The notes beneath the pieces are model-generated. The model did no database searches, had not been told where the DNA came from, and saw nothing but the letters and a program-made list of their open reading frames with translations. From SKVR01 sp046291875 (lineage in GTDB: Bacteria; Bacteroidota; Bacteroidia; Bacteroidales; UBA7960), in contig JBKBSF010000004.1 in the NCBI GenBank assembly GCA_046291875.1, positions 124,001 to 188,000 of the forward strand: 64,000 nucleotides of DNA, written 5' to 3'. Both the position numbers and the translations under genes were made by a program. Below, piece after piece: positions 16,557-25,987 of the stretch; the stretch's first letter is position 1; each line of letters begins with the position of its first letter.

Positions 16557-18038
16557 ATGATCAAGAAAATATCTTATATCGCCCTGGCAGCCATGTTATT
16601 TACAGTGGCCTGCACCAAAGATTTCGATGAGATCGATCGCCCCAAAACCACCAGCGACAGAATTTCTCCCGATGCACTGTTTACCCGAACCCTGGTTACC
16701 GGATCTGGAATCTCGGCAGGTGTTTGGCAGTGGATGCACCAGATCTCCGGTTCGGTGTATGCACAGCATTTTGCCAACATCCAGACTGGCCCCAACTTCA
16801 CCTCCGACAACTATGAGCCCCGGGCATGGAATGTTCCGTGGGCATGGTATTTTGCCTCTTCAGGATTTGCTCCCCTGATGTACAACCACCATGTAATCAA
16901 GCTGTCGCAGGAGCTGGAGAACCCCATCATGGAAGCCGTTGCCCGTATCTGGAATGTATACCTGGTGCAACAGGTAACCGACATGTATGGCGACATGCCT
17001 TTGTCGCAGGCATTTGTAAATACCCGACCTGAGTTCGACTCTCAAAAAGACCTTTACCTGCATATGCTCAGCGAGCTGCAAACCGGGGTAAACATGATAA
17101 AGCAATATCGCGATGCAGGCTTTCCAGGCTTCGGACAAGCCGATGTGCTTTACAACGGCAACCTCGAAAGCTGGATCCGCTTTGCCAATACCATGACCTT
17201 GCGCCTGGCATTGAGAGCCTCCAACACTGCGGAGTTCGATGCACAGATCAAGCCTTTTCTGCAGGCCATCGACATTAACGAAACCATGACTACGCAGGCC
17301 CATACAGCCCGAATCAATCCCGACCCCAATGGGCCTACTTACCACGTTAAAAACCCTCTGGTATTTGTTTCGAGCTGGAACGAAGTACGGTTGAGCAAAA
17401 CCATGTTCGACATCCTAACAGAACGCAACGACCCACGTCTGCAGGTCTTTGCCCGGCCCAATGCCCAGGGCGAATATGCCGGACTGCAGAACGGACAGCC
17501 CCACTCGGAACTTTCGCAAAATCTGGATACCCATTTCAGACCGAACTTCAGCAATATTGGTGAGTTCTTTATACAAGACAACACACCGCATTTCCTTGTC
17601 ACCGTGGCCGAATCTTATCTGATGAAAGCCGAGGCAGTGCAAAGGGGTTTTTTGAGCGGAAGTACTGCAGAAGAATACTATAACCTGGGTATCATTGCCT
17701 CTTTTCAGCAGTTTGGCATTACCGATACCGAAGTAATTGAAACTTATCTGAATGGCCCCGCCAAATTTGATCCCTCCAAAGCACTGGAGCAGATCTGGAC
17801 TCAGCGCTGGATTGCCCTTTACCCCAATGGCCACGAAGCATGGTCGGTGGTAAGAAGAACCGGAGTGCCTCAAATGATGCAACCTGTGTATACTTTTCCA
17901 GGCAATGAAGAGATGCCTCGCAGAAAGCAGTTTCCCGACAGCGAAAGACAGTACAATGCCGAAAACTACCAGAAAGCTGTAGCCCGCATGGGTGGCGACA
18001 GCCAGTATACGCGCCTGTGGTGGGATGGCGGAAATTAA
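16557..18038 (+). CDS. SusD-like surface lipoprotein (SusD-like 2 type)
   Basis: Lipobox FTVAC at residues 15-19; helical SusD fold of the SusD-like_2 family (typical segments include SGSVYAQHFANIQ, WNVYLVQQVTDMYGDMPLSQ, and WTQRWIALYPNGHEAW). It caps the SusC channel and binds the incoming oligosaccharide. The gap after susC is 19 nt, so the two are translated from one message. The sugar cannot be predicted from this fold. Confidence 0.94.
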   Translation: MIKKISYIALAAMLFTVACTKDFDEIDRPKTTSDRISPDALFTRTLVTGSGISAGVWQWMHQISGSVYAQHFANIQTGPNFTSDNYEPRAWNVPWAWYFASSGFAPLMYNHHVIKLSQELENPIMEAVARIWNVYLVQQVTDMYGDMPLSQAFVNTRPEFDSQKDLYLHMLSELQTGVNMIKQYRDAGFPGFGQADVLYNGNLESWIRFANTMTLRLALRASNTAEFDAQIKPFLQAIDINETMTTQAHTARINPDPNGPTYHVKNPLVFVSSWNEVRLSKTMFDILTERNDPRLQVFARPNAQGEYAGLQNGQPHSELSQNLDTHFRPNFSNIGEFFIQDNTPHFLVTVAESYLMKAEAVQRGFLSGSTAEEYYNLGIIASFQQFGITDTEVIETYLNGPAKFDPSKALEQIWTQRWIALYPNGHEAWSVVRRTGVPQMMQPVYTFPGNEEMPRRKQFPDSERQYNAENYQKAVARMGGDSQYTRLWWDGGN

Positions 18039-18087
18039 TTTAAAATGGGAAATGGTAACCCAAAAAACAAACCATTCAACTATTCAA

Positions 18088-18111
18088 TCCCGCATCCTTT
18101 CAGTTGCGGGA
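18088..18111 (+). repeat. Hairpin after susD
   Basis: TCCCGCA (18088-18094), 10-nt loop, TGCGGGA (18105-18111), without T-run. It sits in the 158-nt gap after susD and is followed by AATTCA-rich direct repeats; it may protect the susCD mRNA 3' end. Confidence 0.45.
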
Positions 18112-18196
18112 CTTCGGGCAGAGCCCTCAGCAATTAACAATTCAGCAATTCAACCCGATAATAAACCAAAATGATTACAAACCCAAAATCCAAAAA

Positions 18197-19870
18197 ATGA
18201 TGAAAAAAGCAAGATTATTTCAATTACTGGGATTGATCGGGCTGGTATCACTGTCAGTGGTTTTCCATTCCTGTAAAGATGATGATGATCCCAAGCCCGT
18301 TGAAGCCCTTATTACAGAGTTTGCCATTACCAATGCAGGTGCACAGGGCGACCAGCGTATTGAAGGTGTGATCAGCAACCTGAACATTCTTGTGGTTGTG
18401 CCTTTCGAAACCAATGTTACGGCTCTTATTCCAGATATAAAACTATCTGAAGGTGCCAGCGTAGTGCCTGCTTCTGGCAGTACTGTTGATTTTTCCTCTG
18501 TAAGAAGTTTTGTGGTAACCAATGGCGATGTAAGCAATACTTACCAGGTTACGGTTGAAAGGGCAGAACCCACTTCCGGCGTAATCACAGCTATTACATT
18601 TACTGCCGTGAGCAGTGGCGAGGTTTATACCTCTTCCATCGATCAGGCTCAGCGTAAGGTTACTGTTACCCTCAACAATCTGCAGAGCCCCATCGTGGAG
18701 ATTACCGATATCACGCTGCAACCTGCAGGCACTACCTATACTACCTCCACAGGTGAGGATATTATGGACCTCTCTTCAGCGGTTGCCAACACCATTACCC
18801 TGAGTTTTGCAGGGGAGCAAACCGTTTATACAGTCGAAGCCAATATTACCGAGGCGGGTTTCAACCCTGACAATACCACAACCCTCATCAACAAAAGTGG
18901 TACACAAACTCCCGACTTCCTTTTCGACACCGAGTCAAACCAGGAAACTACCCGCAGTGCTGCCTTCGATGGCAGATATGCCATTGTGGCTTCGCGCAAG
19001 GGAGGCAATAATGTTTATATCTGGGATACACAGAACCCCAATGCCGATCCTCAGCTGCTTTCTCTTGAAGGAGTGTCGGGTGGCACATGGACCATTTCGG
19101 ATGTAAGAACTTCTGGCGGTTACATTTACATTTCTAACATGGTAATGAACGCAGGTCAGTTCTTTAAGGTTTATCGTTGGGATGGCATAAATGACTCTGA
19201 GCCTGAGGTGGTTTTATCCTGGGAAGTAAATGATGCCAACATTCGTTTAGGTGATGCCCTTTCCATTATTGGTACACCTCCGCAAAACGGTTACATCTTT
19301 GCATCCAACTTTGCATGGCCCAACAATGCCAGCGAGTTCTATGTTTGGAATTTTAATGGTAGTAAAGCTGGCGAGCCAACCGTAATGCCTATCACTCCGC
19401 TGGTTGGATTGAGAATGGGTCAATACGGCAGGGTGAATGCCATCCCTGGCGTTAGCGACAAACTGATGGTTTCCGGTGCTGAAATGGGCATCGCAGTTAT
19501 GGATATGAACGGAACTATTCTGGCTGAAACCAGCGAACCCTCCGTGCAAAGCCGCAGTTTCGACCCCCATGTATTCGAATACAACGGCGGACGGTACGTA
19601 GCTTATACCGTAAATCGCGAATGGGAAGATCAAGGTGCCTGGTTTGAAATCCTCAACATAACCGAGGGTGCCGACATTGTGGAGGCTATGAATAATGTAA
19701 CCAGTGCTACCATTGATGACCTGAGGGTTTACAAGCTAAACTTCAGCCGTACAAGTTCAATGAACTGGGTAGGAGCCAACATCAATGTGCGTTTTGGAGA
19801 AAACGGCAAGCCAAGAGTATTGGCTTTTGCCATGAAACACGGTTTCATAGTACAGGAATTATCCAATTAA
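18197..19870 (+). CDS. Lipoprotein with DUF5018-like repeats and DUF4623 beta-propeller domain (SusE/F position)
   Basis: Start at ATG 18197 (a second ATG follows directly); the frame is open further upstream but only this start gives a lipoprotein signal, ending HSC. Two Ig-like DUF5018-type domains (about residues 30-215) precede a DUF4623-like region with repeated strands such as GRYAIVASRKGGNNVYIWD and VRLGD-type (here IRLGDALSI) motifs. The position after susD suggests a surface glycan-binding protein. The C-terminal part is clearly homologous to the T9SS protein at 40268, tying both ends of the locus. The ligand is unknown. Confidence 0.8.
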   Translation: MMKKARLFQLLGLIGLVSLSVVFHSCKDDDDPKPVEALITEFAITNAGAQGDQRIEGVISNLNILVVVPFETNVTALIPDIKLSEGASVVPASGSTVDFSSVRSFVVTNGDVSNTYQVTVERAEPTSGVITAITFTAVSSGEVYTSSIDQAQRKVTVTLNNLQSPIVEITDITLQPAGTTYTTSTGEDIMDLSSAVANTITLSFAGEQTVYTVEANITEAGFNPDNTTTLINKSGTQTPDFLFDTESNQETTRSAAFDGRYAIVASRKGGNNVYIWDTQNPNADPQLLSLEGVSGGTWTISDVRTSGGYIYISNMVMNAGQFFKVYRWDGINDSEPEVVLSWEVNDANIRLGDALSIIGTPPQNGYIFASNFAWPNNASEFYVWNFNGSKAGEPTVMPITPLVGLRMGQYGRVNAIPGVSDKLMVSGAEMGIAVMDMNGTILAETSEPSVQSRSFDPHVFEYNGGRYVAYTVNREWEDQGAWFEILNITEGADIVEAMNNVTSATIDDLRVYKLNFSRTSSMNWVGANINVRFGENGKPRVLAFAMKHGFIVQELSN

Positions 19871-19883
19871 TTTTTTTATATCT

Positions 19884-19916
19884 CCGGGCAGGAGGATATT
19901 CCTGCCCGGTTTTTTT
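19884..19916 (+). terminator. Strong intrinsic terminator inside the locus
   Basis: CCGGGCAGGA (19884-19893), 6-nt loop, TCCTGCCCGG (19900-19909), then seven T. This is a textbook terminator that ends the ROK2-susCD-DUF4623 message. The next start codon is only 26 nt further, leaving no room for a promoter, so the downstream genes probably depend on read-through. Confidence 0.9.
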
Positions 19917-19942
19917 AAGATTTCCTTTATAATACCACAGCC

Positions 19943-21712
19943 ATGCGAAAAACTCATCTCTCCATAGTTCTTGCCGCCATTTTTGCCCTTTTTCTTGCCA
20001 GTTGCGATAAAGATAAGGACAACGAACCCGACGACAATGGCAATGATACGGTGATCCCCATTCAGATCTCCCGGTTCTTTTTCCATGAGCTGAACCCCAA
20101 CATAGAAGCCAGCATTGACCACGAGAAACTGGAAATAACGGCCTCTATACCACGAACAGCCAACATCCGCAATCTGGCTGTTACGGCAGAATTCACTGAG
20201 GGAGCCACCCTTTCGCCCCCCTCCGGATTTGCCTACGATTTTCTCAATCCACTCACTTTTACCTTGCGCAAAGGGGCTGAAACGGTAAGGTACACTGCCA
20301 TCGTTGACTATAGCGCCAACGATGAAAACGATTTGCTGAAAGTGTCTTTCCCCGATCTGTTACGATCCGGCACCATGAATGGGCAAAACATCAGCCTGGA
20401 GGTTCCTTTCGGAACCCAGCTCAACGAAGTGCTTATTGAACTGGAGATATCTCCTTTTGCCTCCTCTGTGCCCTCTTCGGGGAGTCTGGTAAGCCTGTCG
20501 GAGCCGCTTGATATAGTAGTAACCGCAGAAAACGGCGATGAAAAAACTTATACCCTTACTACCACGGTGCTACCACAGGAAACCGGAGTAAGGGCTTTCT
20601 GGATCCCCGATCCCTCACACTCATCCTTCCTTACCAGTTATGAAAACATACAGCAAGGGGTAGCATTGGCCAGGGAGCTCAATTTCAACACCCTTTATGC
20701 TGTAGCCTGGGCCAAAACCCGTACGCTTTATCCCAGCCAGGTACTGGCAGACAATTCCACCTATGCCACTGCCCGCGAAGGGATGTTTACACCCAACTAT
20801 GGCGGAGGTACCGGCGATCCGCTTGCCGACCTCATTGAAGTGGCACATGCCGAAGGGATGAAAGTAATTTTATGGTACGAGTATGGGTTTATGGCACGTT
20901 GGGGGGGTGCTCCCACTCCACAGAACGACAGGATACTGGCCGTTCGGCCCCACTGGGCAGGTTGGGGAATAAGCCCTCAAGCTACCGGCCTGCAGGATAC
21001 CATTCCTACCAATTACAACAACAGCGACTTTTACTACAACGGATACCACCCTGAAGTGCAGCAGTTTATGATAGACCTGGTAATGGAAGCTGTAAACAAC
21101 TACAACATTGATGGTATACAGGGCGACGACCGTATGCCAGCCATGCCTCGCAATTCGGGCTATGACTATCATACCGTAAACCGCTTCCGTGCTGAGCATG
21201 GTGGGCAAAACCCACCCCTGAGCCCCAGCAACCCGGCGTGGGTGCGTTGGAGAGCCGATATCCTCAACCAGTTCGGACAAGATCTTTTCGATGCCGTAAA
21301 GGCTGCCAAACCCAGTGTGCTGGTTACCAACTCGCCCAACCCTTATCCATGGGCCTTCACCAACCTGATGCAGGAGTGGCCCGTATGGCTTGATGCAGGC
21401 AACGTGGAAATCCTTTCGGTACAATGCTACCGATATTCCATTGGCGCCTACCAGGCTACCATCAACGAGGTACTCCGCTACTTTAATCCTCATGGCGACG
21501 GTAACCTTCAGAGACTTTCACCTGGCCTCATTCTTTATGGTTCAGCAGGGCTGACCGATCCCGAGCTGGTATTCCAGAAAATGATGTACAACCGCAGTGT
21601 GGGCATCACCGGAGAATCTTTCTTCTATGATGTTCCCCTGAACGACGAACGTATAAAACGTGTTTTAAGGGCCATGTATCCTGGCCCGGCCATTTTCCCC
21701 GATTTTCAGTAG
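19943..21712 (+). CDS. GHL10-type glycoside hydrolase-like lipoprotein with two N-terminal Ig-like domains
   Basis: Lipobox LASC at about residue 21; an acidic linker (DKDKDNEPDDNGND); two DUF5018-like domains (about 40-215); then a GHL10 (PF02638/DUF187-like) TIM barrel (about 217-575). Segments VILWYEYGF and YNIDGIQGDDRMPAMP are the barrel strands carrying the presumed catalytic acids. Characterised relatives such as E. coli DigH (YddW) cut denuded peptidoglycan glycan strands. The usual family motif HFDDYFYP is changed to QGDDRMPAMP here and in the paralogue at 23330. It is likely surface-exposed or periplasmic and acts before or just after SusCD import. Substrate unknown. Confidence 0.82.
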   Translation: MRKTHLSIVLAAIFALFLASCDKDKDNEPDDNGNDTVIPIQISRFFFHELNPNIEASIDHEKLEITASIPRTANIRNLAVTAEFTEGATLSPPSGFAYDFLNPLTFTLRKGAETVRYTAIVDYSANDENDLLKVSFPDLLRSGTMNGQNISLEVPFGTQLNEVLIELEISPFASSVPSSGSLVSLSEPLDIVVTAENGDEKTYTLTTTVLPQETGVRAFWIPDPSHSSFLTSYENIQQGVALARELNFNTLYAVAWAKTRTLYPSQVLADNSTYATAREGMFTPNYGGGTGDPLADLIEVAHAEGMKVILWYEYGFMARWGGAPTPQNDRILAVRPHWAGWGISPQATGLQDTIPTNYNNSDFYYNGYHPEVQQFMIDLVMEAVNNYNIDGIQGDDRMPAMPRNSGYDYHTVNRFRAEHGGQNPPLSPSNPAWVRWRADILNQFGQDLFDAVKAAKPSVLVTNSPNPYPWAFTNLMQEWPVWLDAGNVEILSVQCYRYSIGAYQATINEVLRYFNPHGDGNLQRLSPGLILYGSAGLTDPELVFQKMMYNRSVGITGESFFYDVPLNDERIKRVLRAMYPGPAIFPDFQ

Positions 21713-21736
21713 AACCTCCAGGGATTAGCTATAGCA

Positions 21737-23206
21737 ATGACCAACAGAGAGATCAGTATAGATGTGTTAAGAGGACTGGCCATTGTAGGGATGGTACTTT
21801 CGGGTACCATCTCTCGCAATGCCGATCTGCCTGCATGGCTGTATCATGCCCAGATTGCACCGCCCGACTTCGTTTTCAACCCTGCACTTCCCGGTATTAC
21901 ATGGGTTGATCTGGTTTTTCCCTTCTTCCTTTTTGCCATGGGAATGGCTTTCCCATTCTCCATGAATGCCATGCTTGAGAAGGGCACTCCTCAAGCGCAG
22001 ATTATAAAAAAAATCGTGCTGCGTGCATGCAAGCTCTTTTTCTTTGCCATATTGCTGGGCCATTTGTCTCCGTTTCACTATCCGCAGGAGTTGGGATGGG
22101 TAGGATATTTCATTGGGATGTTGGCATTCCTGGGCTTTTTTATGGCATTTGCAAAATTCCCTCACTGGAAGAGCCACGAGAACAATATCAATATAGCGGG
22201 CTACATTTTGCTCATTGCACTTTTGTTGGTCAGGGTATATGGCCTGGGGTTGAGCTTTTCAATTCATTCCAACGATATCATCATACTGGTGCTGGCCAAC
22301 ATGGCACTTTTCGGGGGGTTGCTATGGCTGTTTACCCGGAAAAACTGGTATCTGAGGCTGGGCATTGTGGTATTGTATTTTGCCATCAGGCTTACACACA
22401 GCATAGATGATTCCTGGAACAAAATGCTTTGGGATTTCACCCCCTTCAAATGGATAGCAGCATCTTTTCCAGGTCTTTATGAAAGTTTGCTCGAACTGGG
22501 TATCAATCTGAAACGTACCATTTTCTACAACCCCGAATTTTTAAAATACTTCATGATTGTTGTTCCTGGCACCATTGCAGGAGATTTGGTTCAGGCAGGT
22601 ATGCACGAGAAGGTATCCACAGATAAAAAACCTGGGGAGGCTGTTTTTATCCTTTTGCCTTCTGTGCTGCTTGCCAATATTGTACTGAATCTTTGGGGTT
22701 TACTCAGCCGAAACCTCGATTTTGTATGGATCATGAACCTGATCACGGTGGTTTGCCTTGGCTATCTTTCGGGAAAAGCGTCTTTGAAAAAAGTGAAAAA
22801 CATGCGCAACCTGCTCTTGTGGAGTATTTTCTGGCTCATGCTGGGGCTGGTATTCGAAGCCTACCAGGGAGGGATCAAAAAAGACCCTTCTACCCTGAGC
22901 TATTTTTTCCTTACTTCAGGACTTGCAGGGTTTTCTATATTGGCTTTCAAAATATATGAACCCATTTTCAGGCCGGCAAAGCTGCTCGGCTTTGCTGGAA
23001 TTACAGGCATGAACCCAATGCTGGGCTACGTAGCAGCGGCCTACCTGATCATGCCGTTGTTGTATTTTGTGCAGATCCTTCCCTGGATGGATCAATGGCA
23101 TACCCACTGGCCCTGGTGGGGTTTACTACGAGGAGTCATCCTCACCGCTCTGATGGTTGTAATAACCATGGTCAGTGTGAAGCAAAAATATTTCTGGAAA
23201 ACGTGA
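21737..23206 (+). CDS. HGSNAT/DUF5009-like multispanning membrane acyltransferase
   Basis: About ten to twelve transmembrane segments. The N-terminus EISIDVLRGLAIVGMVLS and WVDLVFPFFLFAMGMAFPF are the marks of the HGSNAT/DUF5009 family, whose human member transfers acetyl from cytosolic acetyl-CoA to terminal glucosamine on the other side of the membrane. In this locus it could N-acetylate a free amino sugar in the periplasm before hydrolysis by a GHL10 enzyme, as in heparan sulfate turnover. It sits between the two GHL10 genes (24 nt after the first). The true acceptor is not known. Confidence 0.8.
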   Translation: MTNREISIDVLRGLAIVGMVLSGTISRNADLPAWLYHAQIAPPDFVFNPALPGITWVDLVFPFFLFAMGMAFPFSMNAMLEKGTPQAQIIKKIVLRACKLFFFAILLGHLSPFHYPQELGWVGYFIGMLAFLGFFMAFAKFPHWKSHENNINIAGYILLIALLLVRVYGLGLSFSIHSNDIIILVLANMALFGGLLWLFTRKNWYLRLGIVVLYFAIRLTHSIDDSWNKMLWDFTPFKWIAASFPGLYESLLELGINLKRTIFYNPEFLKYFMIVVPGTIAGDLVQAGMHEKVSTDKKPGEAVFILLPSVLLANIVLNLWGLLSRNLDFVWIMNLITVVCLGYLSGKASLKKVKNMRNLLLWSIFWLMLGLVFEAYQGGIKKDPSTLSYFFLTSGLAGFSILAFKIYEPIFRPAKLLGFAGITGMNPMLGYVAAAYLIMPLLYFVQILPWMDQWHTHWPWWGLLRGVILTALMVVITMVSVKQKYFWKT

Positions 23207-23329
23207 GGAAAAGAGAAGCAGGAAGTCCGGAGCAGGAAGAGTGAGGAAGAAAAAACTTGTAAAACTTTAAATCAAAATTCCCAAATCAGAAATCATCCGC
23301 CTAAACAGCGATCCCTAATACAAACACCG

Positions 23330-24469
23330 ATGAACAAACGAAACCTTTTAATCCTTCCATTCATCCTGCTTCTGGCATGCCAGTCAGTGACTCCCGAGCA
23401 GGAGACGCAAAAATTTGTAATAGGCTACAACGAACCCGTTCGGGGAGTATGGCTTACCAATGTGGCCAGTGATGCACTTTTCACTCCTGAAAATGTGGCT
23501 GCGGCTGTGCAAAAGTGCCACGAACTGGGTATCAACACCATTTTTGTGGTTACCTGGAATAAAGCCCACACCATGTACAGGTCGCAGGTAATGAAAGAGC
23601 TCACCGGTTTTGAGATCGATCCGGCGCTGGATCCCGACAATACCGGGCGCGACCCGCTTCAGGAAGTGATTGATGAAGCCAGAAAGTTTGGCATCAAAGT
23701 AATTGCATGGTTTGAATTTGGCTTTTCATCCTCCTACCAGGAGCAGGGTGGCATTCTTTTACAGAAACGCCCCCACTGGGCATCGCTGGATGTAAATGGA
23801 AACCTGACCACCAAAAACGGTTTCGAATGGATGAATGCCCTGGACAGCGAGGTGCAGGATTTTATCCTTTCGCTTATCATGGAAGTGGTAAACAATTATG
23901 ACATCGATGGCATCCAGGGCGACGACCGCCTGCCGGCCATGCCCAGCGAGGGAGGTTACAACCCGGCTGTAATTGAAGCTTTCAAAGCCGATAATTTTGG
24001 AGTGGCACCCCCCGATTACCATAAAGATTTCAACTGGGTGCAGTGGCGCTCCGAAATTCTGAATGATTTCATGAAAAGGATCTACCACGAGGTAAAAGCT
24101 GCCGACCCCAACTGCATCGTCTCCATGTCGCCCAGCATATTCCCCTGGGCCAAGGAAGAATACCTGCAAGACTGGCCTACCTGGGTAAACTTCGGCTACC
24201 TCGACATGGTAGTACCCCAGGTGTATCGTCGCGACATTGAGGCCTACACCCGCACACTTGAGGCACAACTGCGCTATGTACTCCCCGAAAAGATGTATCA
24301 GTTGTATCCTGGCCTGCTCATCCGTGTTGGCGATGAACAACCTTCGGAGGAGTTCTTCAGGCAAATGCTCGAAGTAAACCGCAGCCTGGGATTTGAGGGT
24401 GAAGTACATTTCTTCTACGAAGGATTGGAAAAGTACAGGGATATACTGATTGAATTTTACAAACCATAA
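23330..24469 (+). CDS. GHL10-type glycoside hydrolase-like lipoprotein (catalytic domain only)
   Basis: Lipobox LLAC at about residue 17, then directly the GHL10 barrel (about 35-375). VIAWFEFGFSSSY and YDIDGIQGDDRLPAMP align with the paralogue at 19943, with which it shares the unusual QGDDRxPAMP motif. It lacks the Ig-like domains, so the pair may act on long and short substrates or on two sides of the outer membrane. The 122-nt gap upstream has no clear promoter. It is the last cell-envelope gene before the permease. Confidence 0.82.
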   Translation: MNKRNLLILPFILLLACQSVTPEQETQKFVIGYNEPVRGVWLTNVASDALFTPENVAAAVQKCHELGINTIFVVTWNKAHTMYRSQVMKELTGFEIDPALDPDNTGRDPLQEVIDEARKFGIKVIAWFEFGFSSSYQEQGGILLQKRPHWASLDVNGNLTTKNGFEWMNALDSEVQDFILSLIMEVVNNYDIDGIQGDDRLPAMPSEGGYNPAVIEAFKADNFGVAPPDYHKDFNWVQWRSEILNDFMKRIYHEVKAADPNCIVSMSPSIFPWAKEEYLQDWPTWVNFGYLDMVVPQVYRRDIEAYTRTLEAQLRYVLPEKMYQLYPGLLIRVGDEQPSEEFFRQMLEVNRSLGFEGEVHFFYEGLEKYRDILIEFYKP

Positions 24470-24481
24470 TTCTTGCAAACT

Positions 24482-25975
24482 ATGGAAACACTGCAAGCCT
24501 TTGCATTGCTGATTGTATTTATCCTCATCACCGGACTCATGTCAAAACGCATCTGGCCGGCGTTGCTCGCCATGCCTATCCTTGCGGTGCTTATATCGCT
24601 CATTGCAGGCATTCATCCCAACGACATCTTTCAGTATGTGATTGGAGAAGGATCGCTGAGGCTTGTAGAGCCCATCGTGATCTCCATGTTTGGAGGAGTA
24701 CTCAGCGTTATGATGCAGAAAACAGGTATCGCCGAGGGTTTTATCAAAAAAGGTGCTGAGCTTTCGGGCGACAATCCGCTGATCATTGCCATCGTCATGT
24801 TCCTGTTTATCCTGCTGCTTTTTACCACCCTGGGAGGCCTGGGTGCCATGATTATGGTAGGGGCAATTGTGCTCCCTATCCTTACATCGGTGGGCATCGG
24901 ACGTCTTACAGCTGCAGTGATCATGCTATTGGGGGTAAACATTGGAGGGATGTTCAATGTGGGCAACTGGAAGCTGTATATGACAGCACTGGATCTCACC
25001 CAACAGGAAGTGGTACAGTTTCTTCTTACTCTTTTCGGAATTGTATTCGCTGGCTCCATCGTTTATATTATCGTTCAGCTTTACCGCGATGGGTTCAACC
25101 TTTCTATCCGCAACATCATTATCAATATTGCCGGACTGCTTCTGCTGGGAGGTATTATCTACGGAGGGGTATACCTCTTTGGCACCATCGAGTTGAGTGA
25201 AGGCATGCGTGAGGGTCTGCAACGGGCTGCCAGAATTTTGTACTATATTGGTCTTGCTGCAATACTGGGGCTCTTTTTACATGCTGCCTACCGTGCCTGG
25301 GCACATCGCAACAAAAGCCGTAACCCCATGCACTGGTCTGCCATATTTACTCCCATCGTTCCCCTCATCCTGATCCTTGTATTTGGCATCAACTTTCTCT
25401 CGGCCTTTATACTGGGCATCGGCTATGCCTACATGATCACTTACAAGCGCGATAACATCAGCACACTTATCAAATCGCTCATTGAGGGCTCTGCAGTTGT
25501 ATTGCCCGCTGTGATACTTATGTTTGGCATTGGCTGGTTGCTGGTATCGGTAATGGGACCCTCGGGCATGAGCGAAGAGCAGATGATGGCCGCTTATGGC
25601 ACCACCACCTGGCCTGTGCGCGATCTGATGCTTCCCCTGGTAGAACGTATCATCCCCAATTCGGGCCTGATGTATGTAATCACCTTTACGGTGCTGGCAC
25701 CCCTTGCCCTGTACCGAGGCCCGCTCAATGTATGGGGGATGGGATTTGGCATTGCATCGGTAATGATTGTAGCCGGTATGCCTGCAGGTGCTATCCTGGG
25801 GATGCTTTGGTCGGTAGGCCAGTTGCAGGGTATTTCCGATCCCACCAACCTGCAGAATGTCTGGATTGCCAATGAAATGAAAATCGACGTACAGAAGATC
25901 CTTTACAATACATTGCCTTTTGCCTGGGTCTTCGCCCTGCTGGGGCTGATTGCTGCTGCTTTCATGTACTTTTAA
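24482..25975 (+). CDS. Inner-membrane permease of the ion-transporter type
   Basis: About 12-13 hydrophobic segments, with glycine-rich helices such as LLFTTLGGLGAMIMVGAIVLP that resemble gluconate/citrate/C4-dicarboxylate-type permeases of the ion transporter superfamily. I chose ATG 24482; an in-frame TTG nine bases before is not needed. Lying between the GHL10 enzymes and a cytoplasmic enzyme series it probably brings the released product, perhaps an acidic or lactam compound, across the inner membrane. No periplasmic binding protein or ATPase is nearby. The substrate is unknown. Confidence 0.7.
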   Translation: METLQAFALLIVFILITGLMSKRIWPALLAMPILAVLISLIAGIHPNDIFQYVIGEGSLRLVEPIVISMFGGVLSVMMQKTGIAEGFIKKGAELSGDNPLIIAIVMFLFILLLFTTLGGLGAMIMVGAIVLPILTSVGIGRLTAAVIMLLGVNIGGMFNVGNWKLYMTALDLTQQEVVQFLLTLFGIVFAGSIVYIIVQLYRDGFNLSIRNIIINIAGLLLLGGIIYGGVYLFGTIELSEGMREGLQRAARILYYIGLAAILGLFLHAAYRAWAHRNKSRNPMHWSAIFTPIVPLILILVFGINFLSAFILGIGYAYMITYKRDNISTLIKSLIEGSAVVLPAVILMFGIGWLLVSVMGPSGMSEEQMMAAYGTTTWPVRDLMLPLVERIIPNSGLMYVITFTVLAPLALYRGPLNVWGMGFGIASVMIVAGMPAGAILGMLWSVGQLQGISDPTNLQNVWIANEMKIDVQKILYNTLPFAWVFALLGLIAAAFMYF

Positions 25976-25987
25976 CCTGGTTGTAAT

